64,000 bases of DNA from Parasphingopyxis lamellibrachiae (lineage in GTDB: Bacteria; Pseudomonadota; Alphaproteobacteria; Sphingomonadales; Sphingomonadaceae): the NCBI RefSeq assembly GCF_003385775.1, contig NZ_QRDP01000004.1, positions 2,164,957 to 2,228,956 on the forward strand, given 5' to 3'. The position numbers and the translations under genes are program-made. Positions 63,315 to 64,000 of the stretch are shown here, in pieces (position 1 is the first letter of the stretch; each line of letters opens with the position of its first letter). The notes under the pieces were generated by a model, which saw only the letters and a program-made list of their open reading frames with translations, ran no database searches and was not told where the DNA came from.

Positions 63315-64000
63315 CTAGGGGTTAACCCATTCGACATTGGCCCGGTACACCGTGATCCAGTGTATGCTCCCCCGACAATTATTCATTTCGCGCCGTTCCG
63401 TCAGGCGGAACATCTCGCCGTCCCAGACAAAACTCTCGGCTGTGCCGCAATCTCCCAGTCCGCGTCCTTTTGCATAGGTGCTGAGCGTGCCTTCTTCCGG
63501 GTCCCAATAGGTGTTGACGAGGAACGGCATTTTCCGGTCCTCGCCCCAGCTGAAGACATGATCGAACCGGGCGGGCGTGAGGGTGCCATTTTGCCTGACA
63601 AAGGCGATGTCGCTGAAATTATATGCGCCCCGGCTGCAGCTAATCAGTACGAGGTCGGCGGTATCGGAAAGGACCACAGCCCTGTTGGACAAGGGATCCT
63701 CATCGCCATAATCGCATTCGACTGCCGGACGCAGCGCCGCGCGTTCGGACTCTGATAGCCCGCCTGCGGTGTCTTCAGCACGCGCGGCAACGGGCATGGC
63801 CGCAATTGTCGGGATGGCGGGTGGTTCGGGAATGGTTGAGGCCGGCTCGTCACCGACCATCGCCGACGCGGTGACGGTGCCAGCCCGCCCCTGAATATCT
63901 TCGATATAAAGCAGCGCGGCGCGCGATCCATTCAGCGAAACCGCGCCCAGCGACGCGCCTGCCTCGTCGAACAATTCCGCCGTTTGCCCCTGCGCGATGC
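63315..64000 (-). CDS. DUF1176 domain exported protein (N-terminus outside window)
   Basis: The visible C-terminal ~228 residues match the DUF1176 family of exported proteins: ALLYIEDIQGRAGTVTASAMVG, SCSRGAYNFSDIAFVRQNG, MPFLVNTYWDPEEGTLSTYAKGRGLGDCGTAESFVWDGEMFRLTERREMNNCRGSIHWITVYRA. The frame is open to the window edge, and family members are longer (about 330-360 residues), so the gene is partial. Function unknown. Its stop lies 15 bases from repeat copy 3. Confidence 0.85.
   Translation of the reverse strand, partial: IAQGQTAELFDEAGASLGAVSLNGSRAALLYIEDIQGRAGTVTASAMVGDEPASTIPEPPAIPTIAAMPVAARAEDTAGGLSESERAALRPAVECDYGDEDPLSNRAVVLSDTADLVLISCSRGAYNFSDIAFVRQNGTLTPARFDHVFSWGEDRKMPFLVNTYWDPEEGTLSTYAKGRGLGDCGTAESFVWDGEMFRLTERREMNNCRGSIHWITVYRANVEWVNP

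Noticed and set aside
1-64000. tRNA, rRNA, CRISPR, integrase or transposase genes
   Set aside because: No T-loop-like motif with cloverleaf partners, no regularly spaced direct repeats and no recombinase motifs were seen on reading the gaps and translations.

Overview
The window is a gene-dense, GC-rich stretch of a chromosome from an alphaproteobacterium, almost certainly a sphingomonad (Sphingomonadales). I base this on the gene set: a COQ9-family protein, a ubiquinol-cytochrome c chaperone next to a YceD-family protein, a sphingomonad-style TonB-dependent receptor, a PuuD-like membrane protein, a suf operon led by an Rrf2 regulator, and DUF885, DUF1176 and DUF6491-like proteins. The genus cannot be fixed from the window. 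About 60 protein genes are visible. I saw no rRNA, tRNA, CRISPR array, prophage or transposase gene. No gap between genes exceeds 300 bases.

Layout. 1-3.4 kb: riboflavin operon ribD-ribE-ribBA-ribH; the ribBA product carries an N-terminal helix-turn-helix and a decayed GTP cyclohydrolase II domain. 3.4-6 kb: ene-reductase, PuuD-like membrane protein, COQ9. 6-8.2 kb: feoAB behind a Fur-box-like site. 8.4-10.6 kb: ssb, yceD, ubiquinol-cytochrome c chaperone, bamE. 10.7-20.4 kb: maeB, mutS, glnD and a Na+/H+ antiporter. 20.5-25.3 kb: TonB-dependent receptor, VOC protein, EamA exporter, infC. 25.5-34.5 kb: thrS, then an SDR / kappa-GST-like / hydrolase / TPR run, a SIMPL protein, gloA, nitronate monooxygenase, gloB and a small lipoprotein. 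34.5-41.4 kb: fatty acyl-CoA ligase, gamma-glutamyltransferase, pyrD, DUF885 peptidase. 41.4-48.6 kb: an AraC-type regulator, then the suf operon (rrf2-sufB-unknown-sufC-sufD-sufS-sufT-sufA). 48.6-64 kb: a lipidated subtilisin-type autotransporter, a HAD phosphatase, dapD, a TlpA-like protein, argH, a small lipoprotein, lysA, galU, a siroheme gene, an HNH nuclease, gluQ, a HIG1-like protein, a cobalamin adenosyltransferase, egtBD and a DUF1176 protein cut by the window edge.

The genes are mostly housekeeping, organised in tight, translationally coupled operons (many ATGA, GTGA or TAATG overlaps). The suf and feo operons supply iron and Fe-S clusters. dapD, argH and lysA feed lysine, arginine and cell-wall precursors. 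egtB/egtD and gloA/gloB handle redox and aldehyde stress.

The most striking non-coding signals are these. (1) A family of three palindromic repeats of about 135 bp, at 30.7, 52.7 and 63.2 kb. Each is built as small hairpin, 35-bp hairpin, small hairpin between GTCAGA-type inverted ends, and each sits exactly between two convergent genes. (2) A perfect 7-4-7 palindrome just upstream of the HTH-RibB gene. (3) Crossing inverted repeats between the HNH gene and gluQ that look like a pseudoknotted RNA. (4) An infC gene whose only good ribosome-binding site points to an ATA start codon.
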